This document shows, piece after piece, positions 30,001 to 39,849 of a stretch of 57,249 bases of DNA. This DNA comes from Phallusia fumigata (lineage: Eukaryota; Chordata; Ascidiacea; Phlebobranchia; Ascidiidae), in contig QXVZ01000228.1 in the NCBI GenBank assembly GCA_008931825.1, positions 5,730 to 62,978 of the forward strand, given 5' to 3'. Made by a program: the position numbers and the translations under genes. How positions within the stretch are numbered: position 1 is the first letter of the stretch; each line of letters begins with the position of its first letter. The notes below the pieces were generated by a model. That model saw nothing but the letters and a program-made list of their open reading frames with translations. It had not been told where the DNA came from and did no database searches.

Positions 30001-32507
30001 AACCTCCTTGTTTGGTTACACAGGGTCAAGTTGTGGCTGTCGACAAACTCTCGTTCGGTGTTGGACGGGGAGAATGCTTCGGATTGCTGGGTGTGAATGG
30101 TGCTGGTAAAACTACAACCTTCTCCATGATAACAGGTAAAGTGTGTTGTTGTGAAACTGTCACTTATATCAGGCAGGTAGCTCAACTGCGGACTCATTAT
30201 GATCATACCGCATCCAGGCGTTGTTCCGCCCACCGAGGATCAAAAGTTGTAGAGATCAAAGTAGAAAGTTCCTGTTTGTTGCCACAGCCTTTGATTTCTA
30301 GTTGTATAATGGGACAAGTTCGCCATAAAAGGCTAAAAATTACAAGTTTGCAAATAACCAGCAACCGTGTTTCCAGGTGACTGTGAAGTGACGTGTGGGG
30401 AGATTAACATAAACGGTCACAAGGTGGCAGCAGGCAATGCTCACGAGCGCCTCCTAGCGCAGCAGACGACCGGGTACTGTCCGCAGTTTGACGCTCTGTT
30501 CAATGAGCTCACACCGATGGAACACTTGCTGTTATATACCAGGTATGCTTTTCATCAGAAACCCTGCAAACTTGTACATATACTGCAGGTAACACGTTAC
30601 ATAGCAGGTGTAAGATTTAGAAAAAAATGTTTGCAGATTGAGGGGAATCCCCCGTTGCGATGAGAGCAAGGTTGCTGATTGGGCACTTAAAAAGCTTGAC
30701 CTTGAACGTCACAAGGACAAACCGGCCGGAGATCTGAGTGGAGGAAACAAGCGGAAGTTATCGGTTGCCATAGCACTGGTGGGAAACCCGTCGCTCGTTC
30801 TACTTGACGAACCAACGACAGGTGAGCTGGATTGGTTGGAGGTTTTATATTTCAACAAACCTCGCACTAACATGACATTGGGTTAAGTTTGTGGGTGGAA
30901 GTTTATGTTTGTTGAAAAATGTGAAAGGAAAGAAATCATAGCGACACAATTTCACTAAATCAATCACCAAGCCGGAGATAACTGCGCAACGTTAAAACGT
31001 TTTAAAGTGCAAAAGTGGAGGACACAATAGGTGGATCAAGGTTGAACGCGCTGCAGCTACACCGTAATTGTAAGGCGTTATGTGGCGGGACTCACAAGAG
31101 AGTGAGTTTGACCCAGTATGAGAAAAACACGACTGGAAGATCGAAACTATAGATTTACTGTGGAATTGACGTCACCTCTGCAAACTTTGCTTGATTCAGG
31201 GATGGATCCAGCGGCGAGGAGGTTTTTGTGGGATTTAATCCTCGACATCACCAAGTCCGGTCGGGCAGTGGTGCTGACGTCACACAGTATGGAAGAGTGC
31301 GAGGTTCTTTGCACCAAACTGGCCATCATGGTGAACGGACATCTGGAATGCTTTGGGTCGGCACAACATCTCAAAAACAAGTTCGGCGACGGATACATGT
31401 TGAACGTTAGTTGAAAACTACTTGTGTTGTTTGATGTAATTTGTACCGAGCACGCATGTGCTTTTGCAACCAAAGGGCCAAACAGCATTTAACCGCATCA
31501 TACCGCGGACCTCACCTTAATTAAACACAGGTTGGATTTGTTTTATTGCATATAAACGAGAAGATTCCGTTTTCGCAGGCCACTGGTTTGCCCACCCCTG
31601 ATATAAACTATCTGTGTAATTTTTCAACCACATTATGTAATGCAAAAAAACAAAATTTTCAAAATCCGCCATTGATTGTGGAACCCGTTGTTAATTTGAT
31701 TAGTTAGTTTGCAACCAGATGTTTTTATTTTTAGATCCGAAGCTTGAAAACTGATGACGTGATAGAACAGTTCGGTGGGACTTTCCCTAATGCGGTAGTA
31801 AAGGAGCAGCATTACCACAAGGTGGCGCTCCAACTCCCGTGCAGCGACGAAGATCGGTCACTGGCTCGGGTTTTCAAGTTTCTGGAGGAAAACCGCTCGC
31901 GACTTCACATCGAAGATTATTCCGTCAGCCAGACGACGCTCGACGATGTCTTCGTGAATTTCGCCAAGAAACAGAGGAACACAGAAGGGAAAGCCCCTGA
32001 ATCTGCATGGAGAAGAGTTTTCAAAACCCTGGTAGGAAAATGTTGTAGGGGCAGATTTAGCGTTGTGTAATTTAACGATTATAAAGTTATTTTGATCCGT
32101 AACACTGAGGAATCACGCAGTGCGTCAGACCTGCTTTAATTCAGCAAGGTGTGGGGTAAAAACAAATCTGCGGTGGGATTCGAACCCGCAGCCTAACACT
32201 GCAGAAGTAATAAAGCAACTTGATTTGTTTATTTAGTTGTCGTTGTGCCATGGTAATAGTGTCTCTACCCTTTTGTTTAAAACAACTTTTTTTTATCTCA
32301 CAGAGAAAACGAGTTTCATCAAAACTCAACCAACCAGTTCCAGAAGGTCAACAAAGTTCGGTGACCCGTAGTAACCTCCACCTGCGGGGGTCACCAGAAA
32401 GTTCAAGGTTACTTGAGGACAATATCGATGAGGACGACGACCAACCCCTCTACACATTCGACCAGTCAATGGTGATTATCGATCATCTGTATTCGAGTTT
32501 AGATTAA
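9018..32507 (+). CDS. ABCA1-like: Full-length ABCA-subfamily lipid transporter (ABCA1/4/7-like)
   Basis: ATP-driven lipid exporter, about 2547 residues. Exons: 9018-9083, 14195-14288, 14591-14705, 14892-15046, 15182-15303, 15557-15676, 15915-16028, 16298-16390, 16567-16743, 16987-17128, 17398-17572, 17704-17848, 18124-18252, 18312-18473, 18661-18769, 19047-19198, 19584-19708, 20046-20160, 20330-20520, 20836-20986, 21177-21308, 21456-21572, 21890-22075, 22357-22480, 22875-23035, 23366-23495, 23945-24100, 24451-24557, 24947-25017, 25149-25361, 25604-26082, 26164-26279, 26652-27476, 28020-28152, 28328-28595, 28840-29152, 29366-29656, 30024-30135, 30377-30542, 30637-30821, 31200-31405, 31735-32031, 32304-32507. 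All phases agree. Order: TM1 ([19 protein letters not shown]), large extracellular loop to about residue 690, TM block, NBD1 (GHNGAGKTT about 1056, [20 protein letters not shown]), acidic linker about 1350-1548, second TM1 and loop, TM block, NBD2 (GVNGAGKTT about 2181, [17 protein letters not shown]), then VFVNFA, a conserved ABCA C-terminal motif. All ATPase motifs are intact. The strongest resemblance is to ABCA1 around [15 protein letters not shown] and [11 protein letters not shown]. The substrate cannot be read from sequence. Confidence 0.97.
10935..11140 (+). repeat. Dispersed element in ABCA intron 1
   Basis: Contains GAAATCATAGCGACACAATT, CTGCGCAACGTTAAAACGTTTT and the GCGCTGCAGCT core. 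It shares these with 30925-31125 (same orientation) and 8461-8690 (opposite orientation). A short internal piece (AAGTGCAAAAGTAGAGGAA) is doubled in this copy only. Confidence 0.65.
12673..12788 (+). promoter_or_regulatory. Inverted octamer pair flanking a CCAAT box
   Basis: CATGCAAATTT at 12673-12683 and its exact reverse complement AAATTTGCATG at 12719-12729 bracket a CCAAT-box sequence (GATTGGC) in a 35-base spacer. A third octamer, ATGCAAAT, follows at 12781-12788. Octamers are POU-factor sites. The cluster lies 375-490 bases upstream of the alternative ABCA first exon and may be its promoter or an enhancer. Confidence 0.45.
13164..13247 (+). CDS. ABCA1-like: Alternative first coding exon of the ABCA transporter
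   Basis: ATG at 13164 opens 28 codons beginning [12 protein letters not shown] and containing [14 protein letters not shown], ending in a consensus donor (CCG|GTAAGT) at phase 0. Exon 1a (9018-9083) carries the equivalent [14 protein letters not shown] and also ends at phase 0. Either can therefore splice to the shared exon at 14195. The LLWKN motif is the usual N-terminal start of ABCA proteins. Use of this exon would give a protein of about 2553 residues from a separate internal promoter. Expression is not shown by the sequence. Confidence 0.85.
13255..13745 (+). promoter_or_regulatory. CRE and E-box palindromes after the alternative exon
   Basis: TGACGTCA (CRE/ATF consensus) at 13255-13262 and at 13738-13745; a near match GTGACGTCGC at about 13281; and a 14-base perfect palindrome GTGTCACGTGACAC with an E-box core at 13710-13723. 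All lie within 0.5 kb downstream of the alternative first exon, which fits intronic promoter-proximal control. A run of ten G residues sits at about 13622. Confidence 0.4.
13405..13475 (+). repeat. Dispersed repeat with GTGTGTAAAACATTT core
   Basis: A GTCTCAA-AAG-AGA-ACAAG-ACTTGTGTGTAAAACATTT pattern is shared with about 25528-25580 (ABCA intron) and 37525-37580 (downstream of CFAP410), all in the same orientation. This copy is followed by GATGATGACA and GTTCGAAACGTGG, a tail reminiscent of the fold-back repeat at 165-385. Confidence 0.5.
21683..21835 (+). repeat. Dispersed repeat in ABCA intron
   Basis: Contains TATATATGAGTGTGCTGATG and GTTGGCCTGCAT, matching about 27578-27616 in a later ABCA intron. 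The two introns thus carry the same element, here with a more diverged upstream part. Confidence 0.5.
24791..24840 (+). repeat. Short tandem repeat, 22-base unit
   Basis: The 22-base unit CTTGTTTATC-TGGGGCGTTGTA occurs at 24791-24812 and again at 24819-24840, in an ABCA intron. Confidence 0.75.
27524..27757 (+). repeat. Intronic direct repeat of a dispersed element
   Basis: A block of about 56 bases (GCCGACTATGATTCGGTATA, then a CTCTTGCA and TACTGTGA region) occurs at 27524-27579 and 27701-27757 in the same orientation. Between them is the TATATATGAGTGTG segment shared with 21683-21835. Confidence 0.7.
29187..29250 (+). repeat. tRNA-derived SINE fragment
   Basis: Contains a degenerate pol III B box (GGGTTCTAATCCC) followed by a tail with CTTGTG...CAAGAAAC. 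The same tail follows the B box of the element at 35335-35425 in opposite orientation. Confidence 0.5.
30925..31125 (+). repeat. Dispersed element in ABCA intron
   Basis: Same family as 10935-11140 and the inverted copy at 8461-8690. The GAAATCATAGCGACACAATT start and AACGTTAAAACGTTTTA are retained. It extends through a GTGGCGGGACTCACAAGAGA segment also recognisable in inverted form near 8530. Confidence 0.65.
32155..32220 (-). repeat. tRNA-derived SINE fragment
   Basis: The minus strand reads GCGGGTTCGAATCCCACC, a perfect B box with T-arm-like stem. No complete tRNA cloverleaf can be drawn around it, so it is a tRNA-derived repeat rather than a tRNA gene. Confidence 0.5.
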
Positions 32508-33600
32508 ATTTAAATTCGTTCATTCTAGCCAAAAATGTTTTCAAAAGTAAAGAAGAAATATTGTTTTAATCCCGAAATTTCATTTTGAACTCTCTCCAAC
32601 TAATGTTTTTATTTTAGTCGCTGTCTTTTATTGATTCAACCTGCTGATTTTGATTGAAAGATGTCAACGAGTTCCACTAAATCCTGCAGACAGCGATCGA
32701 TGTCGGTGTTTGCGAAAGTACGGGTTTTCTTTTTTTTTTACAAAAAATTCATGTCAAACATGATTTATAAGTTTGTTAAATACATTTTGATGATGTTGCA
32801 AGATTATTGCCGTTTGCTGATTACACAATTATTGGGACATATAACACATTTTGCCAAAACTGTAGTTTTTATAACCAATTTTTCAGTGGTTTATATTGAT
32901 ACAATGTGTCTGTCGTCAGACTAGATTGTTTTGCACGTAAATACATAAAAAGTTTGTTGCAACAATTTCATCCAAACATATTATTTGCGAATTTGTTTCG
33001 AAAATGAGAGCTTGTAGTTTGACCAAATATTGTATCTAATACAATTTAAACACTGCTTTTTGTGCAAATTTTCTTTAAAATGCTAGGAAAATTGCGTATT
33101 GTTTTTTGTGTTTTTAAAAAAGCAGAATCTATTATTTGTGTAAATTGTTTTTAATGTTTAAAAATTGTAAATTGTGAAGTGAACACATTTGTAGAAGTGT
33201 GCTATTTTTCAGTTTTTAATGGTTTGTGTATGCCCTAATATATCGACAACCTATACAACTTTTTTGCTTCTCCACTGTTCGGTTTGTGATTTTTCAAGTT
33301 GAGTTGTATGTTTGTGGTACTGTCAACTTATGTTGTCAACATGGAAACAACATTAAACTTTTGTTTTGTCTTATTTGAGTTACGATTCTCAAATAATTTT
33401 TTAGTTTGACAGCTGAGAATAAGTGTGTGATGTTTATGTTGTCCACAGCCAGGCAAGGCAGAACTATGAAGCCCAAAATTAGGATGGAAGTACTTGTTTC
33501 ACGACCTAAACGGAGAAAAACTTTAAAGTTAAAAATAAAATCCCAAAAATAAAAAATAATTCACCAAACCGCTTGATTCAAAGTTCAAACTTTGTAAAAG
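32508..33600. other. Downstream region of ABCA
   Basis: AT-rich, presumably the ABCA 3' UTR and spacer. No AATAAA was noted close to the stop codon; AATAAA-like runs lie near 33535-33560. ORFs here are short and show no domain. Confidence 0.35.
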
Positions 33601-33654
33601 AGGATGATGCGTAGGTTATTTGTCCAGCAACCGTTGGTTTTATTAAAAACCAAA

Positions 33655-33775
33655 TTTAGTGATTGGTTTTTTATGTTAATAAATAATAAAACTGATGATC
33701 ACAAAAGCGATTGTCGAAACGTTTGCGATGAAATATATTCACTACATACAAGTTCTCTGGCAGTTCTATATTCAA
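33655..33775 (-). repeat. Copy of the fold-back repeat family
   Basis: Shares GCGATTGTCGAAACGTTTGC and TCTCTGGCAGTT with the 165-385 element, in the opposite orientation to its left arm. It sits just upstream of the CFAP410 start codon. Confidence 0.5.
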
Positions 33776-33938
33776 TGATAAAATATTTTGCAAAAATAAA
33801 TGACCAAAAGTGGCGTTTGTACATTCTACCTATCACTCATCTTAGAAACGTTGTGAGTAAGTTGATTTGTTTGCAAACTTTTCGACTTTGGTTTGAAGTT
33901 ACAATAGCACTAATTTTGACGTGAAATGAGGGATAACG

Positions 33939-36900
33939 ATGGTTGTTCTCAATGAGAAACTTGTTTTGGCGAGATCTCGTGCAAAAGATTTGTCAGGAGT
34001 GAAAAACCTAAACTGCTGGTCAGTCACTTCATCGTTTCTTAGTTCAAACGTTTAGTTTGCATATTTTGTGACTGTACTTATCCATGTCATCATATATATT
34101 AGTCCTTATTTATCATAGGCATAAATATATTGAATCTGTCTTATTCTTTGTGTTGGCTGCTGTTTTGTTTGTGTGTTTGTTTTTGATAACTGATAACTTG
34201 GTAAAATCTTTGAAAATTAAGAAATATTTTCTTAGCTGAGATTTAAACCACCAACCTTACAACCACTTCAGCTGATTTTCATTTATACACACTTTGTCAG
34301 ATCCTAATCATTGATTCAAGCCTAAAACTACTTAACTTAAGGTTGTTACTTACCTACATTACTGTTACTTACTTACTTACCTACAAACAATAAACTGATT
34401 CAAATTATTTTTTTTCAGGGGTGCCAACATCTCAGACGTAAGTTTCCATTCATATTCATTATCACTAGAAACATAGATTCAAATGTAAAAAGGAACTTTT
34501 TTAACTTTGCAAACAACTTTCTGTAGGTTGCGGTTTTGGAAAAGATTCCCAATGTTGAAGTGATAAACTTTAGGTAAGTATTATTGTTCAGATCTGCAAC
34601 GTGAATTGAGTAAGTTTAAATACCTGTTCGATCGTCTGTTCAAATGTGTTTAGTGCCAATTCCATTGAAAGCCTCGATCAGTTTGCGGGTTGTGCTTACC
34701 TGAGGGAGTTGTACTTGAGGAGAAACAAACTGAAGTCAATTGATGAAGTTTTGCATTTGAAGGAACTAAAACATCTCAAGTAGGTTGACAAAAACTGAAA
34801 TCAGTATTTTAGAAACAATTCTTGTTCGTATTTAGAAGGGCACACCTATAGAAACTAGTAAATGCTTGTTTGTAATTTGATGGTATGTACAGTCTAGGAT
34901 AAACTTTTTGCCATAATATCCTATGATAACCTTTGACCATGCAGCATTTAATAGTCTGCTTAACCAAGCCTAATGCTTGTGTGAGAACAATTTCTGCATA
35001 ATTGTATGTGGATCCATTTGGTAAAAAACTTTGCTTTGCTAATATTTTCCCCAAACATTTTCCAGGTTGTTATGGTTGACAGGAAATCCGTTTTGTGAGA
35101 AAATATCTGATGAAAATTACCGACTTTCAGTTTTGAAAATTCTTCCACACCTACACAAGTTGGATGACAAAAGTAAGACCTTCCTAAAAGTAAAATTTGG
35201 TCACAATGCATCCACCGTCGAGATACCTGCCTCATTGCAATTCCATTGGATCATTTTTATTTGATTTGTCAACTTTTAAAGTTGGTGACTTGGGTTTGGG
35301 TCAGTCCACTGGGATAAATCAATACCGCTTAAGTTTCTTGGTAACACAAGCAGCCGAGACAGGATTAGAACTCACAACCTTGTGAGCAGAAAGCAGCTAA
35401 CCACTCGGCCATCTAGGCTAAGTGACTTATATTTTTCTGCATCTCGCTCATTGTTACATTTCAAAATATTTTCTGACCTCAACCTAAAAGTGTTTTGTTT
35501 CAACTTTGTACATTGCTGCAAAGTATCACCACAACTCTTGATATAAATAAAGTGTTTCAGCTGTTTATGTTTTGATCAGCTGTGACAGAAGATGAACTGG
35601 TGAAGGCACTTGCATTAACAATCGACGAAGGGAACTCGGCCTTGTCTGAAGATGAAACCAAACCAAGTAAAGTTTCGCAGGAAATTGATCAAAAATCTTC
35701 AACTGAAATCAATGAGGTTGAGGAAAAAATTGAAGAAACTAATTTAAATCATTCAACCACCATTGATGAAAAACCAACTGACAGGACTGAAATAATTAAA
35801 ACGGAAAATCATGAAGTACCTTCTTCAAGTTCAATCCCAACAACCATTGAGTCGCCAGCTCCTGCAGATTCTACATCTCATGATGATGACAACTCTTCCT
35901 CCCCCACTGATGTGGAACTTTGCAAAGATGAACAACATCAGGATGTGAAATCAGACTCTGAACAAAAAACTGATGAAAAAGCATCAAATTTTCCAATGGA
36001 AAATGTAAATGATATTGAAATATCCTCTTCACAATCAGATCTCACTTCTCCCAAATGTCCTGCATCATCATCAGTTGAGGGAAAAACCTTCTCTAATTCA
36101 CCCCAAGAGACAATTCATAAACCTGAATCAGGGGATGCACCACAAGGGACTTGTAGTTCCGCTGTACAAATGACTTTGGATGAAACAAAGTAAGTTGAAG
36201 TATTTGTTTCTTTAATCCTCAGTGGGGAAACTATAATGGGTTTCTGTATTTTTTTGCATAAAGTTTAATGTATAAGTTGGTAGCATATCGACACATATAA
36301 GGTTGCTGTATACTCGGAAGAACCAAGCAAATTTATTAAACCTTTTTTATTTCAGTCAACTTCGAGTGCAACTGGGATTGAAACCACTTTCTGTTGCTAA
36401 ATATGAAATGTCATCATCGCCTCCGAGAAAAACAGTTGTGAAAAAACCTAGAAAGATGAAGGTAGAGTGGTTATATGTTAAGTTACTTTCACAGCTGTTA
36501 ATGTTTCCATGTGAGTGTGCCATTCTTAAACGATATCTGAATTAAATTTGTAGAGTTAGTAAACCTTTATGGTGCATTGGTTGCTGTGTATAACCCTATA
36601 TCTCTAGTATTTACTATTTATTTGACCTGTTAGCACCATAAATGGTGGTGCATCATTCTGTTTGTTCATTTACCGTACAATAACAACAATCTGAAAAATA
36701 TGTGATTTAAAATTACAAATATGTAATTTAAATTAAAATTACAATGTTTTTGCATTTTGTACATGTGTTTTACACTCAATTGTTTTCTAAATGTCAGAAA
36801 TCGACACGTGACAATTTGCTGGCAGCAACATTATCCCTCGTCGCTGAGTTGGACGAAGAAAGCTTGTTAATTGTGCAAGCGGCTGTACAAGAACAACTGG

Positions 36901-37297
36901 AAACTTCACAACAAGTTGATGAAGAGGTATTACTTTGTGTTAAGTTATTCCATAATTGTTGCAAGTTACCAGCAGTTTAGTTTGAGGATGACCAGGTCAA
37001 AATATATCTCTTGTTCCATAAAAGTCATTAAGTTAACCCAGACTATTTGTTGCATGTTTTTGTTAACTTGATACGATACAACGCTGATATGAAGTTTTGT
37101 TAACTTGATACAATACAACGCTGATATGGAGTTTTGTTAACTTGATACAATACAACGATGATTCCAAGTAATATTTTTGCATTCATTGCTGTATAATTTT
37201 TTAATTTCAGGTCTTTGCTGTGACAAATGATGACACAGTTCAGACCGAACATGGAAGCTTCCAGAAGAAGATTGTTGAGATGTTGGAACCTGGCTGA
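33939..37297 (+). CDS. CFAP410: CFAP410 (C21orf2/LRRC76) cilia-associated LRR protein
   Basis: Small leucine-rich-repeat protein of cilia and basal bodies; in vertebrates it works with NEK1 and its loss causes retinal and skeletal ciliopathy. Exons: 33939-34018, 34419-34437 (only 19 bases), 34527-34573, 34654-34779, 35066-35172, 35580-36189, 36356-36461, 36798-36926, 37211-37297, giving 436 residues, all in phase. Family hallmarks are LARSRAKDLSGVKNLNCW at the N-terminus, LRELYLRRNKLKSI, LLWLTGNPFCE (LRR cap) and the TEDELVKAL helix. The C-terminal helical region contains LSLVAELDEESLLIVQ. It is far longer than the roughly 256-residue human protein because exon 6 adds an acidic, Ser/Thr/Glu-rich, probably disordered segment of about 200 residues. 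The next exon is basic (KTVVKKPRKMK). Confidence 0.93.
34343..34385 (+). repeat. TTAC microsatellite
   Basis: Imperfect run of TTAC/CTAC units in CFAP410 intron 1, just upstream of the 19-base exon's polypyrimidine tract. Confidence 0.6.
35335..35425 (-). repeat. tRNA-derived SINE with A and B boxes
   Basis: The minus strand reads AGCCTAGATGGCCGAGTGGTTAG as an A-box region (shown here as AGCCTAGAT plus GGCCGAGTGGTTAG), then a short spacer, then GGTTGTGAGTTCTAATCC as a degenerate B box and a closing TCGGCT that pairs with AGCC. The spacing is too short and the B box too degenerate for a working tRNA. Same family as 29187-29250. Confidence 0.6.
37058..37162 (+). repeat. 37-base tandem repeat, 2.8 copies
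   Basis: Units start with TTTTGTTAACTTGATAC at 37058, 37095 and 37132, with one or two substitutions between them. It lies in the last CFAP410 intron. Confidence 0.85.
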
Positions 37298-39558
37298 AAA
37301 ACCTCTGGAGCTTATGTACGAAAACTTTGTGACAAACAGTTTTAAAAAAACTCCCATTCGATACCTTGTTGCATTGCAATGCAAAGATCTCACACTTTGT
37401 TATGGTGGCCATTATACTTGCATGCTTCTCTATATTTTGTTGAGAATGTTTTTTATTCCCATGACACTGTGTTAGAAATATTTCATCAGCAATTCATGTC
37501 TGTCATATAACTTGGGTGCACAGTTTTAAATGGTCTCAAAAAGCAGATACAAGTCAGTACCTGTGTGTAAAATATTTACATGGAATAATGTGACATGTAT
37601 CATTTATTGATATCACATATATATCATTCACATCCACTAGTATATCCGCATTGTACCTGCTTTAAATTTTTGCTGTTAACAATATTTTTTGTCAAACCAG
37701 GCCCCAATATTATAACAAAAGCTTTAGTTAAAAGTGACCTGTGGATAAATTGCTGCAGTAAGTTTAAGCTTAAATATGTTGCTTCCAGTTTTAAGGCAGG
37801 CCAAACCTGCTTCATATATTGATGCCAATTTTGTGTTGTTCACTTTTCGTGCGGCAGGTTATTTTGCATTTTAGTGATAAACAATTGCATTACTCTTTTA
37901 CTGTGTATGTTACCAGTGGGGAGCTGAAACAAATACATTTGAGTACCGGTAACATTGTTTACCATTTCTTCCATGTGGTCAACCATTCCAAAAAACTTTT
38001 TGCCGGAAGGAGTTATGTTTGTATTAAAACTAGGAGACATTAATTTAATACATTGGAATTTCAACAACATCCAACCAACATCTATGAAGTTTGTCCCAAC
38101 ATTTACACCCAAATATCAAGGAAAGATTTTTTTTACTGCGTTAAACAATAAATATTAATATTATTTGCAAATGCCACAAACTCTTATAACATTTGTGAGT
38201 GATAGCTTTTCTTTAACTTTTGTGTTATGAAATTTTATTTGCTCGCAGCAAATACAACATCTAGTAAAAAATGTATCAGAAATTTAACAGCAGTTTGGCA
38301 TGGGGCTATTTTGTTCAACTTATTCTCATTCCACATATAGGTTGCAATTCCTTCACAGAAAAGATAACTGTTAATTAAGTCTAGTTTAAACACTTGACAG
38401 TAAAGCAGAGATGCTAAAACTTCACAACACAATTGGATTTGAAACAGACGCCAGACCCATCACTGTTTGTTGTGCTAGCAGACAAAAAAACCAATTATCA
38501 TTTACTGATGAAATAAAGAGCAACACACAGCGAGATAAGATAAAACAATATCAACCTTTTTTCCCAGAAAAGGTTACTTGTTTAAGTGTAGAATGTCTCA
38601 TTTTTTTCAGCTGCTGTAAATGCTACAAAGCAAACTACATTTGATTTGCTAAAATTAAAACCTGCATGTTTGGCAAAAGAAAACAAAATAAAGTAAACAT
38701 GTATTGAGGTACAAATCTTGCTGAGGTATAAATCTCTGCATTGGAATTAATGGAGGAAGGAATGTTAAGATGAAGAAAATGTAAGTATTGTGATCTATAA
38801 TGCATTGTGTTTCAGCACAAAAGATGACAAAAAGCAAAATTTACAAAAATAAAAAGCTTAATATTTGTTGGCTGTAAGATTAGCACCGGTTTTGTTCATG
38901 GATTAGGCCGTCATTTCAACTAGTATATGCGGATATTCTAGAACACTTGTTTTAGTCAAGAACATAGATTTTAAGTATCAGGGGCCTCATCAGTGTTTTA
39001 GGATTAGATTTACTGGTGGTGCAGTAAATTAACTGGTGAGAATAAAACATGAATCAAGTTCGGAGCTAACCAAGTTATACTATGGGTGAGAATAAAACAA
39101 ACAGGTCAGAGGAAAAGTAGCACGAAGACAATATAGGGTATCTGGCAAGCATCTTCCCAAAGTTAATTTAAATGTAAAGAATTTCACAAGTTATACTATG
39201 GGCTAAACAAATAGCCACTCTAGTATGGAATATTCATTCTAAGTTGATTTTACTGCCCAGGATAATCTTTAAATTTGTAAGTAACAAAACAAATTGAAAG
39301 TCTTTGCTTGTGGATGTCTTGCTACAGCATCTTTTAACTCTCCTCTAATCAGCTGTCTTTCCACCAGCAACAAAACGTTGCAAATATGCCACTTGATAAA
39401 ATTTCATTTAAAATCTCCATGTGTTCAATTTCATAGGTTTGTGACTCTTGGTCTTAGATCCAACACAATTCAACTTTACCTAGTCACAAAAAGCTGAGCA
39501 GTGTGTATGGGTATACTAACCACAGCATCAGAGCTTGAAAAAATGGTGTAGGCCATAG
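37298..39558. other. Spacer downstream of CFAP410
   Basis: Probable 3' UTR and intergenic DNA. A dispersed repeat lies at about 37525-37580 (family of 13405-13475). An AATAAA at 38147-38152 could be a polyadenylation signal. Many short ORFs on both strands show no coding signature. Confidence 0.35.
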
Positions 39559-39849
39559 CTACCGCCTTTTTTTAAACAGCATTCCTTCTCGATTGATACT
39601 TATCCCAGCGATGACGTCCCATCCATGCATGTCTAGTGTGGCACAAAGTTTTACAAGCAGCGGTGAACGTTCTCTCCAATCGATTAAGCAGGCAACTTTC
39701 ACCTTTTTCTTACCAGGTTCCTGACTGATTTTAACTTTCCCGAAATTAGAGAATGCTTGATACAAACAATCCACAACTGCAGGGTCAACTTCAGGTTCGA
39801 AATGAGCGCAATACTTTGACCCTGCATCATAAATATGGAAATGTGCCAT
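39559..39849 (-). CDS. Unrecognised 96-residue protein, single exon
   Basis: Uninterrupted ORF from ATG at 39849 (context AAAATGG) to TAG at 39561-39559. The composition looks like a folded protein: MAHFHIYDAG start, an acidic stretch EPEVDPAVVDC, then a helix-like segment LYQAFSNFGKVK, a basic loop PGKKKVKVAC, LLVKLCATLDMHGWDVIAG and a basic end FKKRR. No signal peptide, membrane segment or known motif. It lies alone between CFAP410 and CHMP4 in the opposite orientation to both. It could be a small conserved intronless gene, the terminal exon of a longer gene, or a retrocopy. I do not recognise the family. Confidence 0.5.
   Translation of the reverse strand: MAHFHIYDAGSKYCAHFEPEVDPAVVDCLYQAFSNFGKVKISQEPGKKKVKVACLIDWRERSPLLVKLCATLDMHGWDVIAGISINREGMLFKKRR

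Noticed and set aside
35371..35425. Possible tRNA gene on the minus strand
   Set aside because: A and B boxes are visible but too close together, the B box is degenerate and no anticodon arm can be drawn; treated as a SINE.
37058..37162. CRISPR-like array
   Set aside because: A eukaryotic intron with directly abutting 37-base units and no unique spacers; it is an ordinary tandem repeat.
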